Source of the DNA: Flammeovirgaceae bacterium UBA7330
Lineage (GTDB): Bacteria > Bacteroidota > Bacteroidia > Cytophagales > Cyclobacteriaceae
Reading direction: 5' to 3'
Length of the DNA stretch: 64,000 nucleotides
Assembly: GCA_002471275.1 (NCBI GenBank)
Contig: DKPQ01000017.1
Coordinates: 1-64,000, forward strand
Both the position numbers and the translations under genes were made by a program. The notes below the pieces were generated by a model. The model worked only from the letters and a program-made list of their open reading frames with translations, had not been told where the DNA came from and did no database searches. Shown here piece after piece: positions 56,401 through 63,600 of this stretch. Position 1 is the first letter of the stretch. Each line of letters begins with the position of its first letter.

Positions 56401-56883
56401 ATGTGGTCACTCACGAATACCCTGTCATATAAAGGCTTTCAATTATATGTATATGTAGAAGCGCAACAAGGGATGAGTGTATTCAATGGAAATGCTGCAG
56501 AGACATATTTCCCCATAGATTTCAGACGGAATAAATATGCTGAGCCTATGTTAAACAGGTGGACGGCTGAAAACCCAACCAATGATTATCCATCCTTTTT
56601 GAATCCATTGGGACAAGGCGAGAAGTATGTAAACAGCAGGACCATAGAGGATGCATCATATGTAAGACTGAATACCATCAAGTTGACATATAATTTACCT
56701 TTTGTTGAAAAAATATTCAGTCTGGCATCCGTTTACATATCAGCCCAAAACTTAATGACATGGACAGATTATTCAGGCATAGATCCGGCTGTAAATCCAC
56801 ATGCGGATAAAACACTGAGGATTGACTACAATGCCTATCCATTCACAAAGACATTTATTGGTGGTTTGACTATTAACTTTTAA
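53497..56883 (+). CDS. SusC/RagA family TonB-linked outer membrane protein with STN domain (locus 3)
   Basis: This 1128-residue protein has a signal peptide (about 1-36), an STN domain (about 45-120), a carboxypeptidase-regulatory-like domain (about 135-215, GIITDETGEPLPGATIQEKG), the SusC plug (LYVIDGMPIDNS, SIEILKDASATAIYGARAAN) and the barrel, ending in Phe (GGLTINF). It forms an importer with the SusD encoded 11 bp downstream. The regulatory-like domain is very close to that of locus 1 (same GATIQEKG/GATVQEKG turn), suggesting the two SusC genes share recent ancestry. Confidence 0.95.
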   Translation: MNVKLLNFVKRMSKIAIYAYVVCYSLSMALAVESEAQRKMLNEITVHLDQQEVELINLIKEIERSTSFIFAFSKGDVKGKSVHLDGQVWQMNELLKEISLQARLSFRRVNESINVRSVQLDSDLPDVVEKIDLQQSVSGIITDETGEPLPGATIQEKGTTNGSITDVEGRFLLEVPEDATLTISFVGYVTREIPLNGRTVVDVSLDADVSALEEVVVVGYGTQKKSDVTGAVTSLRSDDFNQGVVSSPQDLIAGKVSGVQVIQNSAEPGGGFSVSIRGVSSINAGTAPLYVIDGMPIDNSPALSGGASGRSSRNPMASINPNDIESIEILKDASATAIYGARAANGVILITTKSGKSGKTKVNYDFYAGVQKITKKLDVLTPTEYQTVLNDLLDGGATNSSEFERVTSLDNGGTQWQDEVLRDGSVMSHNLSVSGGNEKTNYFLGLNYFNQEGVLKNTSFERYGIRVNVDNEVSDKIKLGVKLNTTFHNDEYVPGGLGGNDGGVLYAAYNYDPSISVYDANGDFARSDFMAPIDNPVALLEGRQNNANAYRTFGTLFGEYNFLPDFKLRVNIGADAYNQQRDSYTDRSTLLGLARGGSASIQNGQRTNYLFEGLMTYSKNLNEDHRLNILLGNTYQRFIYTVNSMEGYNFPIDVNVLETYNLGSSDALQRSISSGKNSNSLLSYLTRVNYALKDKYLLTVSYRIDGSSRFGENNKFGHFPSAALAWRIDNEDFFASFDNVLSTMKLRTSWGTTGNEQIGNYEAITTFNSGGIAVLDDDPVATLVPSRISNPDLKWETTEQFNIGLDFGVWQDRIYGSLDWYTKSTYDMLLNLPIPTSTGYSNQTQNVGGMKNSGLEFSLTSRNIDREFKWETNVSMTTLKNKVTNLSSLEQIIGTSAGFATQIGLIEVGLPVRSFYGYQVDGIWQNGDDFSVTTDNVQPGDFKYADINGDSTVNGDDRVVLGNSFPKLMWSLTNTLSYKGFQLYVYVEAQQGMSVFNGNAAETYFPIDFRRNKYAEPMLNRWTAENPTNDYPSFLNPLGQGEKYVNSRTIEDASYVRLNTIKLTYNLPFVEKIFSLASVYISAQNLMTWTDYSGIDPAVNPHADKTLRIDYNAYPFTKTFIGGLTINF

Positions 56884-56894
56884 GGAGGAGAATC

Positions 56895-58343
56895 ATGAAA
56901 AAAATATTCATTATAACAGTACTAACTTATTTTACATTTGGGTGCGAGGAATTGCTGGAGGAGCCCGTTTATTCTCAGTTGGCACCTGAAAATGTTTTTA
57001 AAACAGAAGAGGGAGTAGAGTCCATTCTTTTTGCTGGGTATTCTGAGCTATACAATACCACTGGAAATAACAGAGGAATTAAAGGGATCGAAGAATGGGG
57101 TACTGATATTGGCTGGCAAACTGGTGGTGGTGAAAATTCAACCGCTGTTCAGTTCATGAACTTTACACATGGGTCTACAACAGGGATTTTTGAAGGAGTG
57201 TTCTGGAATCCCAACTTCAGAGGTATCAGAAATGTAAATGTCGTGCTTGACAATATTGAGGAGTCAGGAGTTGCAGAAAATAAGAAAGCTTTATTTACTG
57301 CGGAGGCAAGGTTTATTCGTGCCATGTGTTATAGTAAAATGTATTTTCTTTTTGGCCCGGTGCCTATCAGGCAGAGTGAAAATGACCCATTAGAAATGGC
57401 TCGACCAACAGAAGAGGAAATGGAGACTTTCATTGAAGAGGAGCTATTGGAAGCCATTCAGGATTTGCCTAATCCGGGAGAAGAACTCAATTACGGGAGA
57501 GCCAATAAGGGTACTGCCTGGGCAGGACTCACTAAGTTTTACTTAAATACCCATCAATGGCAGAAAAGTGCTGATGCAGCTCAGGTGGTAATGGACTTCA
57601 ATTATTACGAACTCTACCCCGATTATTTCGAATTGTTTCATGTAGAAAATGAGCGGAACAAGGAGTTTATTTATGTAAAACCAGTTAATATCTACGCAAC
57701 AAGAAGTAATTCATGGGTTTGTGCCACCTTCCCTCCGGGATTTCAAACTCATCCACGGACCGGACTCACCTGGCAGGATAACTGGAGAACCATAGCTTCA
57801 CAATATAGAATTCAGGATATATTTTATAATTCTTTCGAACCGGGAGATAAGAGGAAAGACCTGATTATGGAGGAATATGTGAACACAGAGGGTGATACTG
57901 TTTCTTTACTCAACCAGGACAACACACGATCCTTTAAGTATTGGCCAGACCCTAATGCATTGAGTAATATTCATGGAAATGACCTGCCGCAGATACGATA
58001 TGCTGATATCCTACTATCCAGGGCAGAAGCACTTAATGAACTAAATGGGCCAAACCAGGAATCGATTGATTTGATCAACCTTGTAAGAGATAGAGCGGAC
58101 GTAGACGATATCCTGTTGACCTCATTTGCATCAAAAGAAGATTTACGAGATCATATATTGAAAGAAAGAGGATGGGAATTTTATTCTGAAAGTATGAGGA
58201 GGTATGACATGATCAGAATGGGGAAATTCATCTCATTTGCCCAGTCACAGGGAAAAGATGCCAGAGACTATCATGTCCGTCTTCCAATACCTCAGGCAGC
58301 GATGGATTCAAATCCCAAATTAGTCCAAAATGATGGTTATTGA
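56895..58343 (+). CDS. SusD/RagB family nutrient-binding lipoprotein (locus 3)
   Basis: This 482-residue surface lipoprotein has a lipobox at about residues 14-17 (TFGC). The mature N-terminus (EELLEEPVYSQLAPENVFKT) and the helical motifs (AEARFIRAMCYSKMYFLFG, QIRYADILLSRAEALNEL, LKERGWEFYSESMRRYDMIR) are those of classical SusD. It partners the SusC gene upstream. A terminator follows before the sulfatase gene, so that gene may have its own promoter. Confidence 0.95.
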   Translation: MKKIFIITVLTYFTFGCEELLEEPVYSQLAPENVFKTEEGVESILFAGYSELYNTTGNNRGIKGIEEWGTDIGWQTGGGENSTAVQFMNFTHGSTTGIFEGVFWNPNFRGIRNVNVVLDNIEESGVAENKKALFTAEARFIRAMCYSKMYFLFGPVPIRQSENDPLEMARPTEEEMETFIEEELLEAIQDLPNPGEELNYGRANKGTAWAGLTKFYLNTHQWQKSADAAQVVMDFNYYELYPDYFELFHVENERNKEFIYVKPVNIYATRSNSWVCATFPPGFQTHPRTGLTWQDNWRTIASQYRIQDIFYNSFEPGDKRKDLIMEEYVNTEGDTVSLLNQDNTRSFKYWPDPNALSNIHGNDLPQIRYADILLSRAEALNELNGPNQESIDLINLVRDRADVDDILLTSFASKEDLRDHILKERGWEFYSESMRRYDMIRMGKFISFAQSQGKDARDYHVRLPIPQAAMDSNPKLVQNDGY

Positions 58344-58351
58344 TAATAAGT

Positions 58352-58387
58352 CGGGCTGCCACCATAGTAGCCCGGCCTTTATTTGGT
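58352..58387 (+). terminator. Terminator after susD (locus 3)
   Basis: CGGGCT (58352-58357) pairs with AGCCCG (58369-58374), extended by G-T pairing at the base, and is followed by a broken T-run (TTTATTT). It is modest in strength. Confidence 0.55.
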
Positions 58388-58417
58388 TAACCTATAAATG
58401 CATGAATAGTGAAAAAT

Positions 58418-59842
58418 ATGACAAAAACTGTATGCCAGATATTAGTGCTGGTATTACTCACAAGTTGCAATCCGTCGGTCACTAAAGAAGAGAAATCTAC
58501 TCCCCCCAACATCCTTTTCATCCTCGTCGATGATCTGGGATGGAAAGACCTGGGCAGTTATGGAAGTAACTTTTATGAGACACCTAACATTGACAAGCTG
58601 TGTGGAGAAGGTATGAAATTTACGGAGGCCTATTCTGCCTGTCCGGTCTGCTCTCCGACTCGAGCCAGTATCCTCACAGGTAAGAACCCTGCCCATCTGG
58701 GATTTACGGGTCACATCACAGCCATTGGAAGACATCGATATCCTGAAAAAGGGAAGATCATCCCACCAAAGGACTATATGCATGTGGCATTGGACGAGGT
58801 AATGATCCCGGAAATCATGAGACCATTAGGATATTCTACCATCAGCATTGGTAAGTGGCATGTGGGTGAGGAGGAAAAATACTTTCCAACCTATCAGGGC
58901 TTTGACATCAATATCGCAGGCTATGAACATGGCAGTCCTCCCACCTATTGGGGGCCCTATGAAACAGAATCTACCTGGAATCCGGTGATCAAGAATCTGG
59001 AAAACCGTAGACCGGGAGAATACCTGACCGATCGGTTAACCGATGAGGCTATTCAGTTTATCAGCGACAATAAAGAAAACCCTTTCTTTGTTTATCTCTC
59101 TCACTATGGGGTGCACACTCCTTTGGAAGCGCCGGATTCTCTTGTGAAAAAGTATGAGCAGAAGCTGGTTGGGCAGACTGAGCAAAAGAATGCCATCTAT
59201 GCGGCCATGATTGAAAATATGGACTGGAACATCGGTAGATTGTTGAATTCATTGAAGGCTTCTGGCCTGGATGAAAATACCATCGTGATATTCTGTAGTG
59301 ACAACGGCGGACTGGGCAAAGTGACTAACAATGCTCCTCTTCGGGAGGGCAAGGGTTTTTTATATGAAGGAGGAATAAGAATACCCCTTTTCATCAAGTG
59401 GCCGGGTGTGGTATCTGGTGGACAGGTGTCTAATGAGCCAGTCATCACAGATGACCTTTTGCCAACCATCGCCGACATGATAGGAGTGGAGGCACCTGCA
59501 GATGTCGATGGGGTATCGTTGGTGCCGCTCTTGAAAGGATCTCAAGACTTATCTCGTGAGATGATCGCCTGGTACTATCCACATTACAGCCCTCAGTCTA
59601 AAAACCCCGGGCATGCCATCAGGATGGGAGATTATAAGCTGGTGGAATATTATGATCCTCAACAAGTTTCGCTCTTCAACCTTAAAAGCGATCTGTCGGA
59701 GCAAAAGAATTTGGCAGATCAGCTGCCCGACAAGGTCAATGAAATGCAAGATGCCTTCAGCAAGTGGCTAATGGACTTTGATCCGATTCTGCATACTGAA
59801 AACCCAGACTACGACCCTGATTATAACAACACTTCAAATTAA
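58418..59842 (+). CDS. Sulfatase (formylglycine type, lipoprotein)
   Basis: I chose the ATG at 58418 (MTKTVCQILV) over the GTG nine bases upstream, because it gives a compact lipoprotein signal with Cys17 (LLTSC); the length is 474 residues. It is a type I sulfatase: ILFILVDDLGWKDLG supplies metal ligands, C78-S-P-T-R82 is the site converted to formylglycine, GKWHVG and HYGVHTPL carry the active-site Lys and His residues, and CSDNGG gives further metal ligands. It removes sulfate esters from a polysaccharide. It needs a sulfatase-maturating enzyme, which is not encoded in the window. The next gene starts 4 bp after its stop. Confidence 0.93.
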   Translation: MTKTVCQILVLVLLTSCNPSVTKEEKSTPPNILFILVDDLGWKDLGSYGSNFYETPNIDKLCGEGMKFTEAYSACPVCSPTRASILTGKNPAHLGFTGHITAIGRHRYPEKGKIIPPKDYMHVALDEVMIPEIMRPLGYSTISIGKWHVGEEEKYFPTYQGFDINIAGYEHGSPPTYWGPYETESTWNPVIKNLENRRPGEYLTDRLTDEAIQFISDNKENPFFVYLSHYGVHTPLEAPDSLVKKYEQKLVGQTEQKNAIYAAMIENMDWNIGRLLNSLKASGLDENTIVIFCSDNGGLGKVTNNAPLREGKGFLYEGGIRIPLFIKWPGVVSGGQVSNEPVITDDLLPTIADMIGVEAPADVDGVSLVPLLKGSQDLSREMIAWYYPHYSPQSKNPGHAIRMGDYKLVEYYDPQQVSLFNLKSDLSEQKNLADQLPDKVNEMQDAFSKWLMDFDPILHTENPDYDPDYNNTSN

Positions 59843-59846
59843 ATTC

Positions 59847-60881
59847 ATGAAATTATTCTTCAATACATTTTTTGGACTGACGATATTATTGTTCGGGTGT
59901 AGTAAAAAGCCTCTCGAAGTCAACGTGCTTTCCTCGGGTTTTATCTATGAAAACGCACTATTTCCGCAATGTCATGCTTCCACGATTGTAGAGACCGATG
60001 AAGGGTTATTGTCTGCCTGGTTTGGTGGTACTCATGAGAAACACCCTGATGTCTGTATCTATACCAGCACATTTACCAATGATCAATGGAGTACACCCAA
60101 AAAGGTGGCTGATGGTGTAATCAATGATACGTTACGCTATCCTTGTTGGAACCCGGTTCTATTCAAAGAGCCAAGTGGGTTGTTGACGCTCTATTATAAG
60201 GTAGGCCCCAATGCTCAGGAGTGGTGGGGAATGCTCAAAACCTCTGCTGACGACGGTAAAACATGGTCAGAGGCTACCCGCCTACAAGACGGATTCCTTG
60301 GACCCATAAAGAATAAACCTGTTTTAACTTCAGCAGGACGTTTGATTTGTCCTTCCAGCTATGAAGACCCGAAAACTGATGAGTGGCGCGTGCATTTTGA
60401 AATATCTGATGACATGGGTAAGTCCTGGAAGAAGGTCAGCATAAAGGATGATGATTTCGATATTATCCAACCAAGTGTGCTCTTCCATCCGGATGACAGG
60501 TTACAGATTCTGGCCAGGAGTAAAGAAAATTATGTTGTGACGAGCTGGTCCTCTGATAATGGTGATAGCTGGAGCGCCCCGGAGCTAACTACTTTACCTA
60601 ACCCTAACTCTGGTACCGATGCAGTAACCTTAGCTGATGGGACTCAACTGATCGTTTATAATCCGACAAAAAGGCGAGAAGGGAAATGGGGAGGCCCCCG
60701 AACACCTTTGTCAATAGCCATTTCTAAAGATGGTATTGCCTGGAAAAATATCTATACTTTGGAAGATCAGCCTGGTGAATATTCATACCCGGCAGTGATT
60801 CAAGCCAGTGATGGTTCCATCCATGTGACTTACACCTATAAGAGAGAGATGGTGAAACATGTAGCTTTTAGGCTTGAATAG
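59847..60881 (+). CDS. BNR/sialidase-like exported lipoprotein
   Basis: I chose the ATG at 59847 (MKLFFNTFFGL) because it gives a lipoprotein signal (lipobox LLFGC) and avoids overlap with the sulfatase; the length is 344 residues. The protein is a six-bladed beta-propeller of the BNR/sialidase superfamily, with Asp-box-like repeats (SADDGKTWSE, SDDMGKSWKK, SSDNGDSWSA) and HASTIVETDEGLLSAWFGG. Homologues are usually called exo-alpha-sialidase, but many act on other acidic sugars or are lyases. With the sulfatase it probably treats one acidic glycan. It is co-transcribed with the sulfatase. Confidence 0.82.
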   Translation: MKLFFNTFFGLTILLFGCSKKPLEVNVLSSGFIYENALFPQCHASTIVETDEGLLSAWFGGTHEKHPDVCIYTSTFTNDQWSTPKKVADGVINDTLRYPCWNPVLFKEPSGLLTLYYKVGPNAQEWWGMLKTSADDGKTWSEATRLQDGFLGPIKNKPVLTSAGRLICPSSYEDPKTDEWRVHFEISDDMGKSWKKVSIKDDDFDIIQPSVLFHPDDRLQILARSKENYVVTSWSSDNGDSWSAPELTTLPNPNSGTDAVTLADGTQLIVYNPTKRREGKWGGPRTPLSIAISKDGIAWKNIYTLEDQPGEYSYPAVIQASDGSIHVTYTYKREMVKHVAFRLE

Positions 60882-60900
60882 ACCAATCAAACCTAAAAGG

Positions 60901-60943
60901 ATAGCGTATAGTTTCCGATTTTTTTATGGAAACTATACGCTAT
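60901..60943. terminator. Perfect 16-bp inverted repeat between convergent genes
   Basis: ATAGCGTATAGTTTCC (60901-60916) and GGAAACTATACGCTAT (60928-60943) are perfect inverse copies, with a T-rich 11-nt loop. It lies between the convergent stops at 60881 and 61009. It has no T-run after the stem, so a bidirectional terminator is likely but not certain. Confidence 0.6.
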
Positions 60944-61008
60944 GTAGTTTGTAGCAATAATCAGGTATCAAATTGTGGTTAATTAAAGCCACTACCTTTA
61001 GATTCAAT

Positions 61009-61467
61009 TTACTTCACCGTTACCTTGATGCTGGCAGCCATATCAGGCCCATAGGATGAATGTACCCCATCAGCAAACTGCAATGAAATGGTGTACTCAC
61101 CCGGAGCAAGCTCCAATGATGTATTGGTCTGCCCTTTTCCGAAGTGGATGGTCGTATCAGAAGCTGGAATTACCTCTCCCTTTGGCCAGTATTCCTGGTT
61201 GATCAGTATGTGATGGTGACCAAAGCCTTCTTTCACCTCTCCGGCCGGCTCTACCTGCATACCTACTACACCCATCTCCACAAACACCGGGCTGCTCACT
61301 GTGGCACCATCTTCCGGAGCTTTGAAAAATACACGTGCTTCCTCAGCTGGTGCAGGAGCTGCTGCCTCCTGTGCTGGTTCTTTTGTTTCTTCATTACTCT
61401 GCGATTTGGGGCCAGAGCATGCCCATACACTAATTGCTATTATTGATCCTAAAAAAACGCTTCTCAT
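61009..61467 (-). CDS. DUF4399 family lipoprotein
   Basis: This 152-residue protein has a lipoprotein signal (VWACSG), then a linker rich in Ala, Pro and Glu (about 24-45). The DUF4399-like domain (about 46-152) contains VFFKAPEDGATVSSPVFVEM, EGFGHHHILIN and LAPGEYTISLQFADG. The three adjacent His residues suggest metal binding; the function is unknown. It runs opposite to the neighbouring genes and is monocistronic. Confidence 0.88.
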   Translation of the reverse strand: MRSVFLGSIIAISVWACSGPKSQSNEETKEPAQEAAAPAPAEEARVFFKAPEDGATVSSPVFVEMGVVGMQVEPAGEVKEGFGHHHILINQEYWPKGEVIPASDTTIHFGKGQTNTSLELAPGEYTISLQFADGVHSSYGPDMAASIKVTVK

Positions 61468-61642
61468 GGTTGATTACTTTTATTTTTATTGGTTAACGTA
61501 AAACTAAAAAGCTTGCAGTGATTTAACTAAGTAAGTGACAAATTGATTCGAAATGACCGATAGTATTTCAAATTTGATTGAGAAAAGTGGAATTAGTTGA
61601 AGTGGTCATTGCATTCTTTCCTCACCCTCACACTTTTTTATT

Positions 61643-61650
61643 TACATTTG
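61643..61650 (+). promoter_or_regulatory. Candidate Bacteroidota -7 element (TACATTTG)
   Basis: TACATTTG matches TAnnTTTG and lies 105 bp before the GH109-like start, in the 288-bp region divergent from the DUF4399 gene. A -33 element at the correct distance is not clear. Confidence 0.35.
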
Positions 61651-61755
61651 TTGGGTAGCCAGAAAGCGACTTTTTTAGCATGATGGACCCAATCATCCAT
61701 CTACTGAAAATGCGGACATGGGTTTGATTTAAACCATAATTAGCCAATCAAAGAA

Positions 61756-63150
61756 ATGAATTCAAATAGACGAGATTTTTTAAGAAAGACATCACTGGCA
61801 GGCGCTGGACTGAGCCTGGTACCTGCTTTTACACGTGCAGCCTCTAACACCCCATCTTCAGCACCTGGTGCTGTTTATATGGGCGATTTTGCTGCCCCTA
61901 AGCTGGAGACGGTAAAATGCGCATTTATCGGGGTAGGAGCACGGGGTTCCGGACATGCAGCCCAGATAGCCCAGATTGAAGGCACAGATATCGTGGCTAT
62001 TTGTGACCTGTATGAGGACCTGGCTAAAAAATCAGCGGATAGGTGTAAGGAAAATGGTGGTGGCAGACACAAAAACCTGAAAACCTATACCGGCGGTGAA
62101 GAGGACTGGAAAAAAATGCTCAAAAAGGAAAAACCTGATGCAGTATTCATCGCTACACCGTGGAAAGATCATGCCCCGATGGTGATTGAAGCCATGAACC
62201 AAGGTGCTCACGCTTTTGTAGAGGTACCCATCGCACTTACCATACAGGAAATGTGGGACATAGTCGATACTTCTGAGAAGACCGGAAAGCATTGCATGAT
62301 GATGGAAAATGTAAACTACGGCCGTGAGGAGTTGATCTATCTCAATATGTGCCGACAGGGAGTCATTGGAGAATTGTTGCATGGTGAAGCTGCCTATATC
62401 CATGAGTTGAGGAGCCAGATGAATGATGTAGATCGGGGTACTGGGTCCTGGAGGACCTATCACTATGCAAAACGAAACGGGAATCTTTACCCTACCCACG
62501 GATTGGGTCCGGTCGCACAATACATGAACCTGGCCAGGGGAGAGGACAACTTCCAGTTCATCAATTCTTTCTCCTCTCCGGGAAAAGGTCGAAATCTTTA
62601 CGCGAAAAAGAATTTTGATGCCAACCACAAATGGAATGCATTGGATTTCAAAGGTGGTGATATCAATACATCTATAATCAAAACCACTCTTGGTCGTACG
62701 ATCATGGTGCAATGGGATGAGACCAGTCCTCGACCTTACACCCGTCTGAACCTGATCCAGGGAACCAAAGGCACGTTAGCCGGATTTCCTAATAGAGTAG
62801 CCATTGAAGGAGGAGTAGAGGGAGTCACAGACAGTCACCATGAGTGGGCTGAAGGTGATCAACTGGAAGCCATCTTTGAGAAATACGAGCATCCATTGTA
62901 CAAACGACTTGGTGCCCTTGCAAAGAAAATGGGCGGTCATGGTGGAATGGACTTTATCATGCGCTACCGCATCATCGAATGCCTGCGAAAAGGGGAGCCT
63001 CTCGATCAGAATGTCTATGAAGGTTGCTTCTGGAGTGCTGTAGGTCCATTGAGTGAAAAGTCAGTTGCTGAGAATGGAGCACCTCAAGAGTTTCCGGATT
63101 TCACCCGTGGCAAGTGGCAAAGCACCAAAGCACTGGACATTATTGGGTAG
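61756..63150 (+). CDS. Tat-exported Gfo/Idh/MocA-type protein, GH109-like
   Basis: This 464-residue protein has a twin-arginine signal (NRRDFLRKTSLAGAGLSL). An N-terminal Rossmann domain (about 52-190) has the NAD motif G59-V-G61-A-R-G64 and AICDLYEDLAKK. The C-terminal part contains YPTHGLGPVAQYMNLARGE, GDINTSIIKTTLGRTIMVQ and DETSPRPYTRLNLIQGTKG, which are characteristic of family GH109 (NAD-dependent alpha-N-acetylgalactosaminidases) and closely related exported oxidoreductases. The conserved Tyr/His residues in those segments fit. It may act on a non-reducing alpha-GalNAc or another sugar. It is monocistronic. Confidence 0.85.
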   Translation: MNSNRRDFLRKTSLAGAGLSLVPAFTRAASNTPSSAPGAVYMGDFAAPKLETVKCAFIGVGARGSGHAAQIAQIEGTDIVAICDLYEDLAKKSADRCKENGGGRHKNLKTYTGGEEDWKKMLKKEKPDAVFIATPWKDHAPMVIEAMNQGAHAFVEVPIALTIQEMWDIVDTSEKTGKHCMMMENVNYGREELIYLNMCRQGVIGELLHGEAAYIHELRSQMNDVDRGTGSWRTYHYAKRNGNLYPTHGLGPVAQYMNLARGEDNFQFINSFSSPGKGRNLYAKKNFDANHKWNALDFKGGDINTSIIKTTLGRTIMVQWDETSPRPYTRLNLIQGTKGTLAGFPNRVAIEGGVEGVTDSHHEWAEGDQLEAIFEKYEHPLYKRLGALAKKMGGHGGMDFIMRYRIIECLRKGEPLDQNVYEGCFWSAVGPLSEKSVAENGAPQEFPDFTRGKWQSTKALDIIG

Positions 63151-63177
63151 AGTTTTTCTTCTGTGAAAGGTCGTCAG

Positions 63178-63198
63178 AGGTCGGACGAAGTCAGACTG
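63178..63198. repeat. Third copy of the GTCAGAC dispersed repeat
   Basis: AGGTCGGACGAAGTCAGACT plus G here matches the repeats at 52215 and 52251 apart from one gap and two changes. It lies in the short region between the GH109-like and VapB-type genes. Confidence 0.6.
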
Positions 63199-63254
63199 CT
63201 GACATAATGAAATTTTGTATCTTGAATTTTTATTAAGTTCATCGGAGCTGAAAG

Positions 63255-63461
63255 ATGAAGATTACAATTGAAATAGATGCTAAGCTTTTCAAAGAGACTA
63301 TGAAGTATACGAAAGCTAAAAACAACTCGGAAGCTTTTAAAATTGCTTTAACTGAGTATGTAGCTACTCAAAAACTAAAAAAACAAAGCGCTGAAATAAA
63401 GGAAAATCCTCTGAAACTTAGATATACAGCTGATGAAATCAGGTCGCTGAATAGGAGTTGA
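63255..63461 (+). CDS. VapB-type antitoxin (DUF2191-like), no adjacent toxin
   Basis: This 68-residue protein begins MKITIEIDAKLFKETMKYTK and continues SEAFKIALTEYVATQKLKK, the ribbon-helix-helix-like pattern of the VapB/DUF2191 antitoxin family. In complete systems a VapC PIN-domain toxin gene overlaps or follows it. Here the frames after the stop contain no PIN motif (no LVDTSV-like start) in the 139 bp before the next gene. It is probably an orphan antitoxin left after loss of the toxin, or an antitoxin acting on a toxin elsewhere. Confidence 0.7.
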   Translation: MKITIEIDAKLFKETMKYTKAKNNSEAFKIALTEYVATQKLKKQSAEIKENPLKLRYTADEIRSLNRS

Positions 63462-63523
63462 CGGTGAGAGAATGGCCAATGAGTAGTTTAGGTAAACTTC
63501 AATTACTGTCCATAATATTTCAC

Positions 63524-63531
63524 TACATTTG
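63524..63531 (+). promoter_or_regulatory. Candidate -7 element (TACATTTG) before the fourth sigma gene
   Basis: TACATTTG at 63524-63531 lies 70 bp upstream of the GTG at 63601 and fits the Bacteroidota -7 consensus. The same octamer precedes the GH109-like gene at 61643. A -33 element is not clear. Confidence 0.35.
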
Positions 63532-63600
63532 TTGATTATCAAATTGGCAAAACTTAAGATGTTTTGCTAAGTTGGATTGAAAATCCTGTAACTGGGAAAT

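Noticed and set aside
62032..62712. 226-codon reverse reading frame inside the GH109-like gene
   Set aside because: The forward frame carries the GH109/Gfo-Idh-MocA motifs throughout, so this is a shadow frame.
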